Shown: positions 10,193-17,755 of the stretch, piece after piece
Numbering within the stretch: the first letter of the stretch is position 1
How the letters are laid out: each line of letters begins with the position of its first letter
Virus record (IMG/VR): IMGVR_UViG_3300025168_000193
Coordinates: 1 to 41,288 of that record
Direction: 5' to 3' (one strand)
Length of the DNA: 41,288 bases
Source of the DNA: a virus
Notes under the pieces: generated by a model
Told to the model about the DNA's origin: nothing
The model's input: only the letters and a program-made list of their open reading frames with translations
The model's database searches: none
Position numbers and translations under genes: made by a program

Positions 10193-11145
10193 TGGCTCAG
10201 TTTCAAGCTTCATTAGTTAATCCAATAGACCAAAGTTTCGGTGCTGTTATAGATACAGCTTGTTCTCAATTAACAATTACGGACTATTCTAATTACTTAC
10301 AGTTTACGGAAATGTCTGGGACAATAGCTGTAAACTATGCAAGCAATGTGATTAATGGTGCAGGCACAGGCTTTTTAACAGAGGTAGTACCAGGTCAGAA
10401 GATTAGTATTAAGGGTGTTATTTATACAGTTAATACAATTACCTCTAATGTTCTAATGGACTTAACTGCCCCATATGCAGGCGTATCGGATACATCTACA
10501 AAAGTATATGAAAACCTACAAGAAGGAGGTCACGATGCATCGGACTTTACAAAGTATATTAAGATTACCGTACTAGACCAAGGTGGCGGTTCTTATATTT
10601 TTACTTCATTCCCAGACCCAACTACGGGTTTATATGGTAGCCAAAAAATAGACCCTCCCAGTGTTACAACTAATATAAGTGTTAATTATAATTTAAGTTC
10701 AGGCGATGGGGTGTACCAAGTAACCTTGTGCGTAGTGCCTACTTTTAATGCAGCCGATACATATCAGGCTAATGATGATTATGTTGTATATGGAGCTAAG
10801 TTTTATAAATGCATCCAAGCAGGGGTAGGTCAGGTTCCAGATACGGCAACAGCTTATTGGACAGAGGTAGCAGAAACCGATTTATCTAATAAGTATTGTA
10901 CGTTTGGAAGCGTAGTTGTAATATGTAACTTAAATAAGTGCATAGAAGAAAAAACACTAGAATCTTTTTGTACAGTTAGGGAGTATGTATGTGATGATGA
11001 TATACTATGCACCAATAAGCGTTTCTTAAAAACTATGAAGCTCTTTGTAATAAGAGAAGCAATCACAGTATCTAATCAAAGAGGCGCTTATAATGATATA
11101 AAAGATATGATAAGTCTTTCAAAGACGCTTTGTAAATGTTGTTAA
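10192..11145 (+). CDS. Putative phage structural protein with carbohydrate-binding-like module (317 aa)
   Basis: Probably a virion or appendage protein. Residues about 45-100 hold a beta-rich module (GTIAVNYASNVINGAGTGF, then VVPGQKISIKG) like those repeated in phage tail and adhesion proteins. Residues about 195-225 (YQANDDYVVYGAKFYKCIQ followed by AYWTEV) resemble the short aromatic modules of chitin/carbohydrate-binding family 5/12, common in phage tail-tip proteins. The C-terminal ~80 residues are rich in Cys and charged. It is the second gene of the TATATTTG-driven unit and sits directly before an Ig/PKD-like protein. The assignment as structural rests on position and composition; no specific tail role can be named. 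Confidence 0.5.
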   Translation: MAQFQASLVNPIDQSFGAVIDTACSQLTITDYSNYLQFTEMSGTIAVNYASNVINGAGTGFLTEVVPGQKISIKGVIYTVNTITSNVLMDLTAPYAGVSDTSTKVYENLQEGGHDASDFTKYIKITVLDQGGGSYIFTSFPDPTTGLYGSQKIDPPSVTTNISVNYNLSSGDGVYQVTLCVVPTFNAADTYQANDDYVVYGAKFYKCIQAGVGQVPDTATAYWTEVAETDLSNKYCTFGSVVVICNLNKCIEEKTLESFCTVREYVCDDDILCTNKRFLKTMKLFVIREAITVSNQRGAYNDIKDMISLSKTLCKCC

Positions 11146-11146
11146 T

Positions 11147-11866
11147 ATGGCAAATTTAACTTTATCTGATATAATCCAAGGGGGGAAAGCCTACATTGCT
11201 AATAATATTAGTAAGGTAGTTAAGAAGGAGGTTTTTGGTATGGGGAAATGTGAAGCAACATACGGTAGTTTATTTAAGGCTTACCTTATTACTGATGCCC
11301 TTTCAAGACCAAACACTTATACTGGACCCCAGCAAGATTGCTTACAATCCGAATTGTTAAATCAGATTATGACACCTTCTAATTTACAAGGGATTCCAGG
11401 AATTAATCAAAACCCTTTCGACGCTGGAACTCCTCAAGAGCCAGGCTTAGCACCGCCACCACACCCAGGCACGGCTAGCTCTACGCCTTCAGATGGTATA
11501 GTTGTAGATATAGGAGCTCCTGCACCACCAATACCTATGTTTTGCTCTGTGCGACGTGGAGATTATGTGTGTTCTGGAGAAGAGAGTCTTGGTCAAGTAA
11601 CTCATTTGACTACGGTATCTGGAGGAACAGCGCCATATACGTATCTTTGGAGTTGCTCGGCAAATACATCATTACCTGTAGCCCAACAGGGTTTGTGCAG
11701 CTTATTGAACCTTATTAACCCTACAAACCCTATAATGGTAACGACTGGGATAGCTTTTGAAAAAGGGTATACATTTACAGTGGTAATAACAGATTCAAAA
11801 GGCGCTACTTGCACAAAGACAATAGACTATGATGATAAAAGTTGTCATAGTGGACTGTATGGGTAG
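11147..11866 (+). CDS. Putative structural protein with PKD/Ig-like fold (239 aa)
   Basis: The C-terminal ~100 residues look like a PKD or Ig-like beta-sandwich: GGTAPYTYLWS near the start of the domain and KGYTFTVVITDSKGATCTKT near its end are the usual signature strands (YxWS and VxVTDxxG). The middle is Pro-rich (APPPHPGTASSTP), a likely flexible linker. Such domains decorate phage virions and may bind host surface carbohydrate; that role is inferred. The start follows the previous stop by one base, so the genes are probably co-translated. Several Cys residues in the sandwich could form disulfides after release from the cell. Confidence 0.5.
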   Translation: MANLTLSDIIQGGKAYIANNISKVVKKEVFGMGKCEATYGSLFKAYLITDALSRPNTYTGPQQDCLQSELLNQIMTPSNLQGIPGINQNPFDAGTPQEPGLAPPPHPGTASSTPSDGIVVDIGAPAPPIPMFCSVRRGDYVCSGEESLGQVTHLTTVSGGTAPYTYLWSCSANTSLPVAQQGLCSLLNLINPTNPIMVTTGIAFEKGYTFTVVITDSKGATCTKTIDYDDKSCHSGLYG

Positions 11867-11888
11867 ATAAATTATAAATAAATTATAA
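11867..11888 (+). repeat. Perfect tandem 11-bp AT repeat before the fibre gene
   Basis: Two exact adjacent copies of ATAAATTATAA begin immediately after the preceding stop codon and end 10 bases before the next ATG. The tract may keep the start region unstructured, which helps initiation in Bacteroidota where Shine-Dalgarno pairing is little used. That role is inference. Confidence 0.7.
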
Positions 11889-11898
11889 ATAAAAAGAA

Positions 11899-13587
11899 AT
11901 GGCAACAGATTTATTAACTCCAACGCAATTAGGGTTTAGCATTTCGACATCAGATATAACCAAATATAGTGGTAGTACGCTTACTAATATTACATACAAC
12001 CCAGACCTTGGTGCTGATTCAGTTTTTACTGGAATCGATAACGAACTTGGTAGCTTACAAACTCAGATTACTGCGATACCAGCGCCAACAACAACGACTG
12101 CACAAATAACAACTTATAGCGGAACACCTACATTTGGTTGTTTTTCTTTTGTAGGGACAACCTTGGATGCTATTATTAATGAATTAGGCTTACAGATATG
12201 TATTAACAATGCATCTATATCGGCTCTTAACACAACTAATATAGCAATAGGTGCAGCGACACCTGCGTTTAATGTAGCGCCATATCCAGCAGGTCCAGCT
12301 GCTACAACCGCAGATGAGTGCTTTATAGCTATTAATTCTGCGATAACAACTTTCAACACTACCAAAGTTAATGTAACAGATATGACTCAGATATTAGAGT
12401 CTGCATTTACTGCGTGGTGTATTAGCGGAGCCACTTCTGTATCTTCATTACCTTTTGGCGTAGTGATAGCAAGCGGAGTTTTTTATAAAACAACTACTAC
12501 GGGTGGGACTGTTACAATAGCAGGTGCTACAGTTACATTACCAGCAAGCAGAGATAATTATATTAGAGCGAATGTATCTACATTAACATATACTGTAAAT
12601 TCAGTTACAATAGGAGCTGCAGAACCCGCATTATTAACTAACGAGATAAGGGTAGCCTATGCACTAACAGATGCGGTAACAACAACCTCTTTAATTGATA
12701 AAAGAGATTTGGCTGCAACTGGTAGCTCAAATATAAAAGATGATGCAATAACTTCGGCTCACATTGCAGCTGGAGCTTTACCTTCAACAGTACTGATAGC
12801 ATCTGGAGCAGTAGCAGGTGCTTATCCTTTTGCAGACGTAACAGTAACAGATAGAGGGATTGTAAGTACTATAACATCTCCCGTAACAATTACTGCACCA
12901 GCTAATCAGGATGTATTATGGTATGATACCGCAACAACCAAATGGGTAAATAGCGCCATTATAGGTAGCGTATTGCCTTCGGGGGCTGCTCTTAATAATG
13001 TTCTTACGTGGAATGGTTCTGCGTGGATAGCACAAGCACCGATTGCTTTTACCGCAATTCCTTTAAGCGGAACAACCGCACCTATTACTGGAGATTTGCA
13101 ATTTGCAACAGGCGTTAAGCTTTATACAGGAACATCAGAGATAATTCTTAATACTGCAAGCATACAGATAAACGGAGCATTACTTGATATAACCTCTACT
13201 AACCTTACTTGTAGTTCAGCGGCTACGTTTAGCGGTAGTATGTTTTTATCGGATTCAACTGCCCCAGGCGCACCGACAGCATCAAGTGTTACTATGTGGG
13301 CTGACGATTTGAACGGAGTAGCAGGCACAGATTCGTTACATATGCTAACTGAAGATGGAACGCAATACGCAATGGGAAGCAGTATGGGTATCGGAACACT
13401 TACACCAAACTCGTTTTCTATACTTGATATGCAATCAACAAGCAAGGGGATACTAATACCTAGAATGACGACAGCTCAAGTTACTGCCATTGCTACACCA
13501 ACAGAAGGGTTGTTAGTATACAATACGACAACTCAGAAATTCAATCACTGGAATGCAGCTACATTGGCGTGGACTCCATTCCCATAG
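11899..13587 (+). CDS. Tail-fibre-like protein (562 aa)
   Basis: A low-complexity Thr/Ala/Ile/Ser-rich protein typical of a trimeric fibre, with a conserved C-terminal module: ILDMQSTSKGILIPRMTTAQ, then EGLLVYNTTTQKFNHWN and a Trp-ending tail. This module (STSKGxLIPRMT ... GLLVYNTTT) is frequent at the ends of Bacteroidota phage fibres and host surface proteins. Residues about 165-275 contain a module (GVIASGVFYK ... ATVTLPASRDNYIRANVSTLTY) similar to phage baseplate/fibre beta-rich repeats. It is probably receptor-binding or neck/tail decoration. A related C-terminal module occurs in the protein encoded at 39375-40103. Confidence 0.65.
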   Translation: MATDLLTPTQLGFSISTSDITKYSGSTLTNITYNPDLGADSVFTGIDNELGSLQTQITAIPAPTTTTAQITTYSGTPTFGCFSFVGTTLDAIINELGLQICINNASISALNTTNIAIGAATPAFNVAPYPAGPAATTADECFIAINSAITTFNTTKVNVTDMTQILESAFTAWCISGATSVSSLPFGVVIASGVFYKTTTTGGTVTIAGATVTLPASRDNYIRANVSTLTYTVNSVTIGAAEPALLTNEIRVAYALTDAVTTTSLIDKRDLAATGSSNIKDDAITSAHIAAGALPSTVLIASGAVAGAYPFADVTVTDRGIVSTITSPVTITAPANQDVLWYDTATTKWVNSAIIGSVLPSGAALNNVLTWNGSAWIAQAPIAFTAIPLSGTTAPITGDLQFATGVKLYTGTSEIILNTASIQINGALLDITSTNLTCSSAATFSGSMFLSDSTAPGAPTASSVTMWADDLNGVAGTDSLHMLTEDGTQYAMGSSMGIGTLTPNSFSILDMQSTSKGILIPRMTTAQVTAIATPTEGLLVYNTTTQKFNHWNAATLAWTPFP

Positions 13588-13606
13588 AATAGTTAATTAA
13601 ATTAAT

Positions 13607-13614
13607 TATATTTG
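13607..13614 (+). promoter_or_regulatory. Bacteroidota-type -7 promoter element (TATATTTG)
   Basis: Exact TAnnTTTG match in the gap after the fibre gene, 15 bases before the chosen ATG. It probably gives separate expression to the two small genes before the terminator. Confidence 0.55.
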
Positions 13615-13629
13615 TTAATAATAAAAATT

Positions 13630-13860
13630 ATGACTAAAAAAACTACAAAAAAAGCCCCAGCTACTCCTAAGGTTACAAAACCAAAGAGCAAGCTAGGCGA
13701 TATGGAAAAATCTTTAAACGATACCTTAAGTTTGATAGGAGCAGAAAAAAAGATTTTAACTGGAAACAATTCTGGTACTAAATACCAGTTTCTCAGTAAT
13801 GCTGAAGCTAACTTAATACAAGCATTGCACTATATAACAACTACAAAAAATATGAAATAA
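13630..13860 (+). CDS. Small Lys-rich protein of unknown function (76 aa)
   Basis: Not recognised. The N-terminus is strongly basic and Ala/Pro/Lys-rich (MTKKTTKKAPATPKVTKPKS), followed by a helical part ending in NAEANLIQALHYITTTKN. The ATG at MTKK is preferred over an upstream in-frame TTG because it sits in an A-rich context 15 bases after the promoter element. The stop overlaps the next ATG by one base (TAATG). A DNA- or RNA-binding tail or virion-associated role is possible but not shown. Confidence 0.6.
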   Translation: MTKKTTKKAPATPKVTKPKSKLGDMEKSLNDTLSLIGAEKKILTGNNSGTKYQFLSNAEANLIQALHYITTTKNMK

Positions 13861-14159
13861 TGCATATAGTAAACGGAACTACAGTAGATGCAGCGTGGAC
13901 TGATACTATTCTTATTGGTGATGGTGTAGCGTGGCAAACACATTTACAAGGCGCTAGCGTACAAAAAGTAGGAGGAACCTATATACCTAATGCAAATAGT
14001 GGGAGGTTTCCTTCGATTACTAAGCTTAGACTTGGTATGGTAGATGGAACTTCAGTTGATATTGAATTACAAGAAGTAAGCAACCAGGCTACTTGGAATA
14101 CAGGTACTCAGTTTGCATTAGATACGGCTATCGCAGATATACAAGGCTGGTTATTATAG
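13860..14159 (+). CDS. Small phage protein, probably structural (99 aa)
   Basis: Not assigned to a family. The sequence is beta-rich with short repeats of small residues (IVNGTTVDAAWTDTILIGDG), a middle section with KLRLGMVDGTSVDIELQEV, and a helical end ALDTAIADIQGWL. Start is coupled to the preceding gene by a TAATG overlap, and a bidirectional terminator follows. Position at the end of the virion-type block suggests a minor virion or assembly protein. Confidence 0.6.
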   Translation: MHIVNGTTVDAAWTDTILIGDGVAWQTHLQGASVQKVGGTYIPNANSGRFPSITKLRLGMVDGTSVDIELQEVSNQATWNTGTQFALDTAIADIQGWLL

Positions 14160-14202
14160 GAATATTGCTCGCACCTTTCTTCTTCATTCCAAGCCACAGC
14201 AA

Positions 14203-14241
14203 AAACCCTCAAGGATTACTCCAAGAGGGTTTGTTGTTTTT
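14203..14241. terminator. Bidirectional rho-independent terminator between convergent blocks
   Basis: Stem AAACCCTC/GAGGGTTT (8 bp) with an inner GGA/TCC pairing and a TTAC loop. On the + strand it is followed by GTTGTTTTT; on the - strand the stem runs into TTTTTG. It lies between the rightward virion-type genes and the end of the leftward block, exactly where both transcripts need to stop. Confidence 0.8.
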
Positions 14242-14317
14242 AGCCATTATTTGGTATAACACAGTGAAATGAATAACCTAATAACCCTTGCGGAAAGAAT
14301 GGCTAAAAATGCGTTTA

Positions 14318-14336
14318 AATGCCCTTAAGCGGCATT
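14318..14336 (-). terminator. Possible weak terminator hairpin at the end of the lysis block
   Basis: Stem AATGCC/GGCATT with a 7-base loop overlaps the stop codon of the holin-like gene and is followed on the - strand by an AT-rich tract that includes ATTTTT. It is shorter than the terminator 80 bases further on and may act with it or be incidental. Confidence 0.3.
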
Positions 14337-14586
14337 AGAATAGTTTAAGTAGTTCTTTTAGCTGCGAAATATCTATCAGCCCGCCCAATAGTGCAGCTAG
14401 TAGAACAATTGGAATAAGCGATGCTGCAATTTCCATATAAGGAATTTTACCTTGTGCGCCTAAGTCTGTTCCTTGTGTTTTACTAATAGCGCCACCCAAA
14501 AGAGTATGGTCTGCTACCTTTAGTGCAACATTTTTTACTTTACCTAATAACACTTTCATTGCTAGTTTCATAATTAATGGATTCAT
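14335..14586 (-). CDS. Holin-like small membrane protein (83 aa)
   Basis: A short protein with one clear membrane segment near residues 48-72 (MEIAASLIPIVLLAALLGGL), a basic amphipathic N-terminus and a short charged C-terminus. Size, topology and position directly downstream of a lysin-like gene fit a holin, which would permeabilise the inner membrane to trigger lysis. The family itself was not recognised, so this is context-based. It has its own TATATTTG element just upstream, consistent with separately timed late expression. Confidence 0.5.
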   Translation of the reverse strand: MNPLIMKLAMKVLLGKVKNVALKVADHTLLGGAISKTQGTDLGAQGKIPYMEIAASLIPIVLLAALLGGLIDISQLKELLKLF

Positions 14587-14599
14587 AAGTTAATAGTTA

Positions 14600-14607
14600 C
14601 AAATATA
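14600..14607 (-). promoter_or_regulatory. -7 promoter element (TATATTTG) for the holin-like gene
   Basis: The + strand reads CAAATATA, giving TATATTTG on the coding strand, 13 bases before the ATG of the holin-like gene and ending next to the stop codon of the lysin-like gene. Confidence 0.55.
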
Positions 14608-15204
14608 CTAATTACTCTTGAAGTCGTCTATATTCATAAGAGTATAGGTAAGCCCTTCCCCCCAAACCTCTTCTGATTCCTTACATATTTGTATGAATAT
14701 ATCGTATAGGTATGGGTTAGCAGTTACCTGACAACCTGCGCTCCATTTATCAACTTGCGTGCTTTCATTCTTTGAACTAGCCCTATGGTGGTTAATTCCA
14801 AAAAACCCAGTATCTGATTTACCACTATCTAAATCAATCACATCATCTTGATTAGAATCTCTTATGACTGTAACTTCTTTTCTTTGAACCAGCGCATCGT
14901 ATTTCCCCTGATGCTTACCTACCTTCCAAGCGCCACGATATTGCCCTTCTTTTAAGATTGCAGTACCTTTTACATTCATTGGGCTTCCAAGCCAGTAAAC
15001 ACCAGGGTCTGTAGTTCCCTGTCTCCAGAAAGAACTCCAATACCCTTTGTATTTCCAAAACATAACAAATAAATCATTGAACTTGTTTACGTTAGATACA
15101 TCTCTTATGCCAACGTAGTTTATGTTTAAGGGCTTTGAATCGTTTTCGAATACGGTATACCCTTTAAGGGTCATCGCCTTTATTACTTCATTTATTGTTA
15201 TCAT
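14608..15204 (-). CDS. Putative YkuD-like peptidoglycan-acting lysin (198 aa)
   Basis: The C-terminal half contains GFFGINHHRASS followed by DKWSAGCQV. The second His, 14 residues, then Ser-x-Gly-Cys matches the catalytic pattern of the L,D-transpeptidase (YkuD) fold, HX14-17[S/T]xGC, in which the Cys is the nucleophile acting on peptidoglycan peptides. Phages use such folds as cell-wall hydrolases, so an endolysin acting on the murein stem peptide is likely. The N-terminal ~100 residues include FWRQGTTDPGVYWLGSPMN, a conserved segment of this phage group. No signal peptide is seen, so export would need the adjacent holin. The start ATG is preceded by an A-rich tract. Confidence 0.6.
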   Translation of the reverse strand: MITINEVIKAMTLKGYTVFENDSKPLNINYVGIRDVSNVNKFNDLFVMFWKYKGYWSSFWRQGTTDPGVYWLGSPMNVKGTAILKEGQYRGAWKVGKHQGKYDALVQRKEVTVIRDSNQDDVIDLDSGKSDTGFFGINHHRASSKNESTQVDKWSAGCQVTANPYLYDIFIQICKESEEVWGEGLTYTLMNIDDFKSN

Positions 15205-15210
15205 AATTTT

Positions 15211-15621
15211 TTATTCTACGAGCCAATCAAGGTATATATCTACAAGAGGAAATTGACTTCTGTCGAATTCCAAACCTTCAAACTCATCAATTGTTATCTT
15301 AAAAAAATCTACATTGTTTTCAATTTCAAGAATAGGTTCTAGTTCTTTTGAAAATTTATCTTTTGAATTATCGTCTTTAAATAAAAATGTTCTGCCATCT
15401 TTATCTAACTTATAACCTATCTGGCTCTTTTCATCTTTAATTCCATATTCATCCAAGAGCTTAAATCTTGAATCGTTTATGTTCTTATATAGGTTTTGCA
15501 GCTTAGTTCTATTCTTGCTATTTGCATAAAATATTTTAACTGGTAAATTAGGTTTGCTCATCTCTAGCATATTGATAGATTCGAACAACGATAATACTTC
15601 ACTGTTTTTTATTGTACTCAT
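15211..15621 (-). CDS. Conserved phage protein of unknown function (136 aa)
   Basis: A charged, mainly helical protein with the order LLDEYGIKDEK, a short beta part with YKLDKDGRTFLFKDD, then helix KFSKELEPILEIEN and an end FPLVDIYLDWLVE. This arrangement resembles small proteins recurring in phages (DUF1617-like layout), but I cannot assign it firmly. It sits between the HTH protein and the lysin-like gene, separated from each by a few bases. Confidence 0.6.
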   Translation of the reverse strand: MSTIKNSEVLSLFESINMLEMSKPNLPVKIFYANSKNRTKLQNLYKNINDSRFKLLDEYGIKDEKSQIGYKLDKDGRTFLFKDDNSKDKFSKELEPILEIENNVDFFKITIDEFEGLEFDRSQFPLVDIYLDWLVE

Positions 15622-15622
15622 T

Positions 15623-15895
15623 TTATTTATATATTTTTAATTTACATTTTAATCCGTAAGCTAAGCATAGCCTTTTTAATAAGGCTATACCTATATACGG
15701 AGCTTCTTTTCTTTCTTCGTAGTTCTTAATGGATGCTGGTCTTAATCCGACTTTTTCTGCCAAAACAGATTGTGTATCCTTTAAGAAGGAAGTCCTCAAC
15801 ATAACAAGCATACTTTTTAAATCTGCATCTGTGTTGGCTTTATCGCCTTCGTGAATGTTGACTTCAATCCAAAAATTTTCATTTTCATTACTCAT
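15623..15895 (-). CDS. XRE-family helix-turn-helix regulator (90 aa)
   Basis: The C-terminal half has a lambda-repressor-like helix-turn-helix: TQSVLAEKVGLRPASIKNYE, followed by a third helix LLKRLCLAYGLKCKLKI. An acidic 35-residue N-terminal extension precedes it. It probably binds DNA and regulates phage genes; it lies just upstream of the lysis genes and may control them, which is inference. It is the only clear XRE protein in the window apart from the HTH-like protein at 16509-16883. Confidence 0.65.
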   Translation of the reverse strand: MSNENENFWIEVNIHEGDKANTDADLKSMLVMLRTSFLKDTQSVLAEKVGLRPASIKNYEERKEAPYIGIALLKRLCLAYGLKCKLKIYK

Positions 15896-15910
15896 TAGTT
15901 GTGGGTTTAA

Positions 15911-16318
15911 TTAAAAAGGAACTTCATCGCTTTCGCTTTTATTGTCTACAGTTGTTACTGTTTCCGTAGCTGTAGCTTGAGGCGCTTGGTTTTGAGTATT
16001 GTCATCGGCAATAAATAAATCAAAATCTTTATATGCAGATAAACCATTACTACTTTTCTTCTTGCCTAAATATACAAGCTTTATATAGGTTCCAATCTTT
16101 ACTTCGGAAAGCAACCGTTTTAATACTGTTGTATCCCATACATTATACTCTGTACCATCAGGGCTTTTTATAGAATACACAGTTTGATTATGAACCCCTA
16201 CTCCGCTTTTTACGTTTTCGAGGTGTCCTTCTAGTTCTGGAATGTCTTCGCATTTCCAGTTTACATCATTGTAGCTTCCTTCTTCATTTTTAGAAACTTT
16301 ATTCCATTGTGTTGACAT
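15911..16318 (-). CDS. OB-fold ssDNA-binding-like protein with acidic tail (135 aa)
   Basis: A compact beta-rich domain of about 105 residues (WKCEDIPELEGHLENVKSG ... IKLVYLGKKKSSNGLSAY) is followed by a Gln/Thr-rich linker and ends in SDEVPF. A C-terminal acidic tip ending in PF is the hallmark by which single-stranded DNA-binding proteins recruit replication and repair partners. The fold assignment to OB is inferred from size and strand pattern. It probably coats ssDNA during replication with the primase-helicase encoded further upstream in the same block. Confidence 0.55.
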   Translation of the reverse strand: MSTQWNKVSKNEEGSYNDVNWKCEDIPELEGHLENVKSGVGVHNQTVYSIKSPDGTEYNVWDTTVLKRLLSEVKIGTYIKLVYLGKKKSSNGLSAYKDFDLFIADDNTQNQAPQATATETVTTVDNKSESDEVPF

Positions 16319-16360
16319 AGTTTTAGTTTTTATAGGTTAAACATTAATTAATTACTCGCT

Positions 16361-16564
16361 TTATGACCCCTTTCTTATTAGGTCAATTTCTTTTTTTAAA
16401 TCATTAACTGATTTGTTATGCTTTACTAATATTGTCCTGACCCTTCTGGCAGGTGCTAACATATCAGATACCTCAAGCTTGGCTAAATCTTCCTCAGTCG
16501 ATACGAGCTCAAGAATTAAGCTCTTTAGTTTTCCCAAAAGGTCTCTTTCTTTTATTGCGCTCAT
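16361..16564 (-). CDS. Small histone H1/Hc1-like helical protein (67 aa)
   Basis: Two helices with pattern EEDLAKLE ... PARRVRTILVKHNKS and VNDLKKEIDLIRK. This resembles the short Hc1/histone H1-like proteins of Bacteroidota (DLAK, then RxRK, then LxKxxRKE), though the usual long Lys-rich tail is missing. A nucleoid or DNA-binding role is therefore possible but weakly supported. Its N-terminus overlaps the 3' end of the upstream HTH gene by 56 bases in another frame. Confidence 0.5.
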   Translation of the reverse strand: MSAIKERDLLGKLKSLILELVSTEEDLAKLEVSDMLAPARRVRTILVKHNKSVNDLKKEIDLIRKGS

Positions 16565-16883
16565 CCACTTTTACTATTAGTTGTCTCTCGTATTTGTTTG
16601 CAAATGCTTTTTCTTCGGGCAAAAGTACAATAGTTACCCTAATATTTATACCTAACGATTCTGCAATCATTAGTGCCTCCCATTGCTTCATTCTATTTCT
16701 TTTAGAAGAAGGGTTGGCGGTATTCAAATACGTTCTGGAATTACTATAATCTATTCCAAGCTGCTCGCAAAGTTGATATAAGGACACATTAAGGCTTTTA
16801 AGCCGTTTCTTTATCTGTTTCCTTAACTCCTTCGAGCACAATATTATGTCTATATTCCTGTTCTCTTTTGATAACAATTTCAT
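16509..16883 (-). CDS. HTH-like DNA-binding protein overlapping both neighbours (124 aa)
   Basis: Residues about 17-85 look like a lambda-repressor-type domain: ELRKQIKKRLKSLN, YQLCEQLGIDYSNSRTYLN and KQWEALMIAESLGI. The first helix of that domain is encoded inside the preceding gene, so the 86-base overlap with it appears real; the far end overlaps the next gene by 56 bases. The ATG used gives a short N-terminal extension; a start closer to the domain at a non-ATG codon cannot be excluded. The C-terminus is basic (RNKRKRPFGKTK). Likely a phage regulator. Confidence 0.55.
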   Translation of the reverse strand: MKLLSKENRNIDIILCSKELRKQIKKRLKSLNVSLYQLCEQLGIDYSNSRTYLNTANPSSKRNRMKQWEALMIAESLGINIRVTIVLLPEEKAFANKYERQLIVKVDERNKRKRPFGKTKELNS

Positions 16884-17079
16884 TTACCTTATATAGAGGC
16901 AAGTCTATAACAACTTCTTTGCCTCCTATAACATAAGCTACAGTTTTACCTAGATAGGTATCGGTTAAAGGCTTGTTTTCAAACCACTCTCGGAAATATA
17001 AAACATTGGAAAGATTAATCAGGTGATTATCTAATGCTTCTCCCTTCTTACTTGTCACTGGCACAATTAACCAAATCAT
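16798..17079 (-). CDS. Conserved-type small protein of unknown function (93 aa)
   Basis: Not recognised. The sequence alternates short strands and helices (IWLIVPVTSKKG, NLSNVLYFREWF, TVAYVIGGKEVVIDLPLYKV) and ends in charged residues, suggesting a small cytosolic alpha/beta protein. It is the first gene after a TATATTTG element 19 bases upstream and so probably heads the transcript that carries the HTH, SSB-like and lysis genes. Confidence 0.6.
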   Translation of the reverse strand: MIWLIVPVTSKKGEALDNHLINLSNVLYFREWFENKPLTDTYLGKTVAYVIGGKEVVIDLPLYKVNEIVIKREQEYRHNIVLEGVKETDKETA

Positions 17080-17098
17080 AACTTATACTTTACGGTAA

Positions 17099-17106
17099 CA
17101 AATATA
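17099..17106 (-). promoter_or_regulatory. -7 promoter element (TATATTTG)
   Basis: CAAATATA on the + strand gives TATATTTG reading leftward, 19 bases before an ATG and in a 50-base intergenic gap. It probably starts a leftward transcript from the 93-aa gene toward the lysis genes. Confidence 0.6.
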
Positions 17107-17129
17107 ATAAAAATATAAACAAATAGCTA

Positions 17130-17462
17130 TTATATTTTTCTTTCCAATAGCCACGTATTGTAATCTCCCATAAATTTTGTGCTGCTTTTTAGAAATCTTA
17201 ATTCTGCGCCATTATAAGGCGGGTCGTTATCTAGTAAAGCTACGCTTGCACAATCAATTAGTTCTGATAACATCTTCGCTTCACATTCTTTTAAATGTGG
17301 CATATCGTTATCTAAAACCTTTTTTTGTACAATATCCAGCTTGCTTTCTCCCTTTACTTGATATCCTTCCTGCTTTAATACTTCTATAAACTTTCGCTTA
17401 AATTTAAAACAAGACCTAAACATAATATCTAGGTCTTCATCCTTCTTTATTTTCATTATCAT
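17130..17462 (-). CDS. Helical phage protein of unknown function (110 aa)
   Basis: A charged helical protein with FRSCFKFKRKFIEVLKQEGY near the N-terminus and a mid-protein segment CEAKMLSELIDCASVALLDN. No family recognised. Its ATG overlaps the preceding stop codon (ATGA), which ties its translation to the small membrane protein upstream. A second ATG two codons further in is an alternative start. Confidence 0.6.
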   Translation of the reverse strand: MIMKIKKDEDLDIMFRSCFKFKRKFIEVLKQEGYQVKGESKLDIVQKKVLDNDMPHLKECEAKMLSELIDCASVALLDNDPPYNGAELRFLKSSTKFMGDYNTWLLERKI

Positions 17463-17755
17463 TTTTCAAGTTTTATAATTATTAAATATATTATGTAAGA
17501 TGAGATGCTTCCTATAAACATATACCCAGATAATAAAACATCTATGGTATCAAACACTATATAGTAAGCTGGTATAGCGGCATAAAACCCCATACATAAA
17601 GGGCATTTGAATATATGGGAAAGAGCCCACCAAAAACCATTTCCTTTATTTAGGTATTTAAACTTAATATCCTCTCTTAAGCGTTCAAATAATGAACTCT
17701 TTGTCAATCCGTAACTTAACCCTGCGGTTATTAAAATAAACTCAATCATTGTCAT
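17459..17755 (-). CDS. DUF1360-like small integral membrane protein (98 aa)
   Basis: Hydrophobic segments near residues 3-16, 55-72 and 74-95 with a central CPLCMGFYAA motif after FWWALSHIFK. The CPxCxGF(W/Y) signature between membrane helices is characteristic of DUF1360-type small membrane proteins found in phages and bacteria, whose function is unknown. It is coupled to the downstream gene by an ATGA overlap and overlaps the resolvase gene upstream by 14 bases. A role at the membrane, such as exclusion or lysis timing, is only a possibility. Confidence 0.6.
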   Translation of the reverse strand: MTMIEFILITAGLSYGLTKSSLFERLREDIKFKYLNKGNGFWWALSHIFKCPLCMGFYAAIPAYYIVFDTIDVLLSGYMFIGSISSYIIYLIIIKLEK

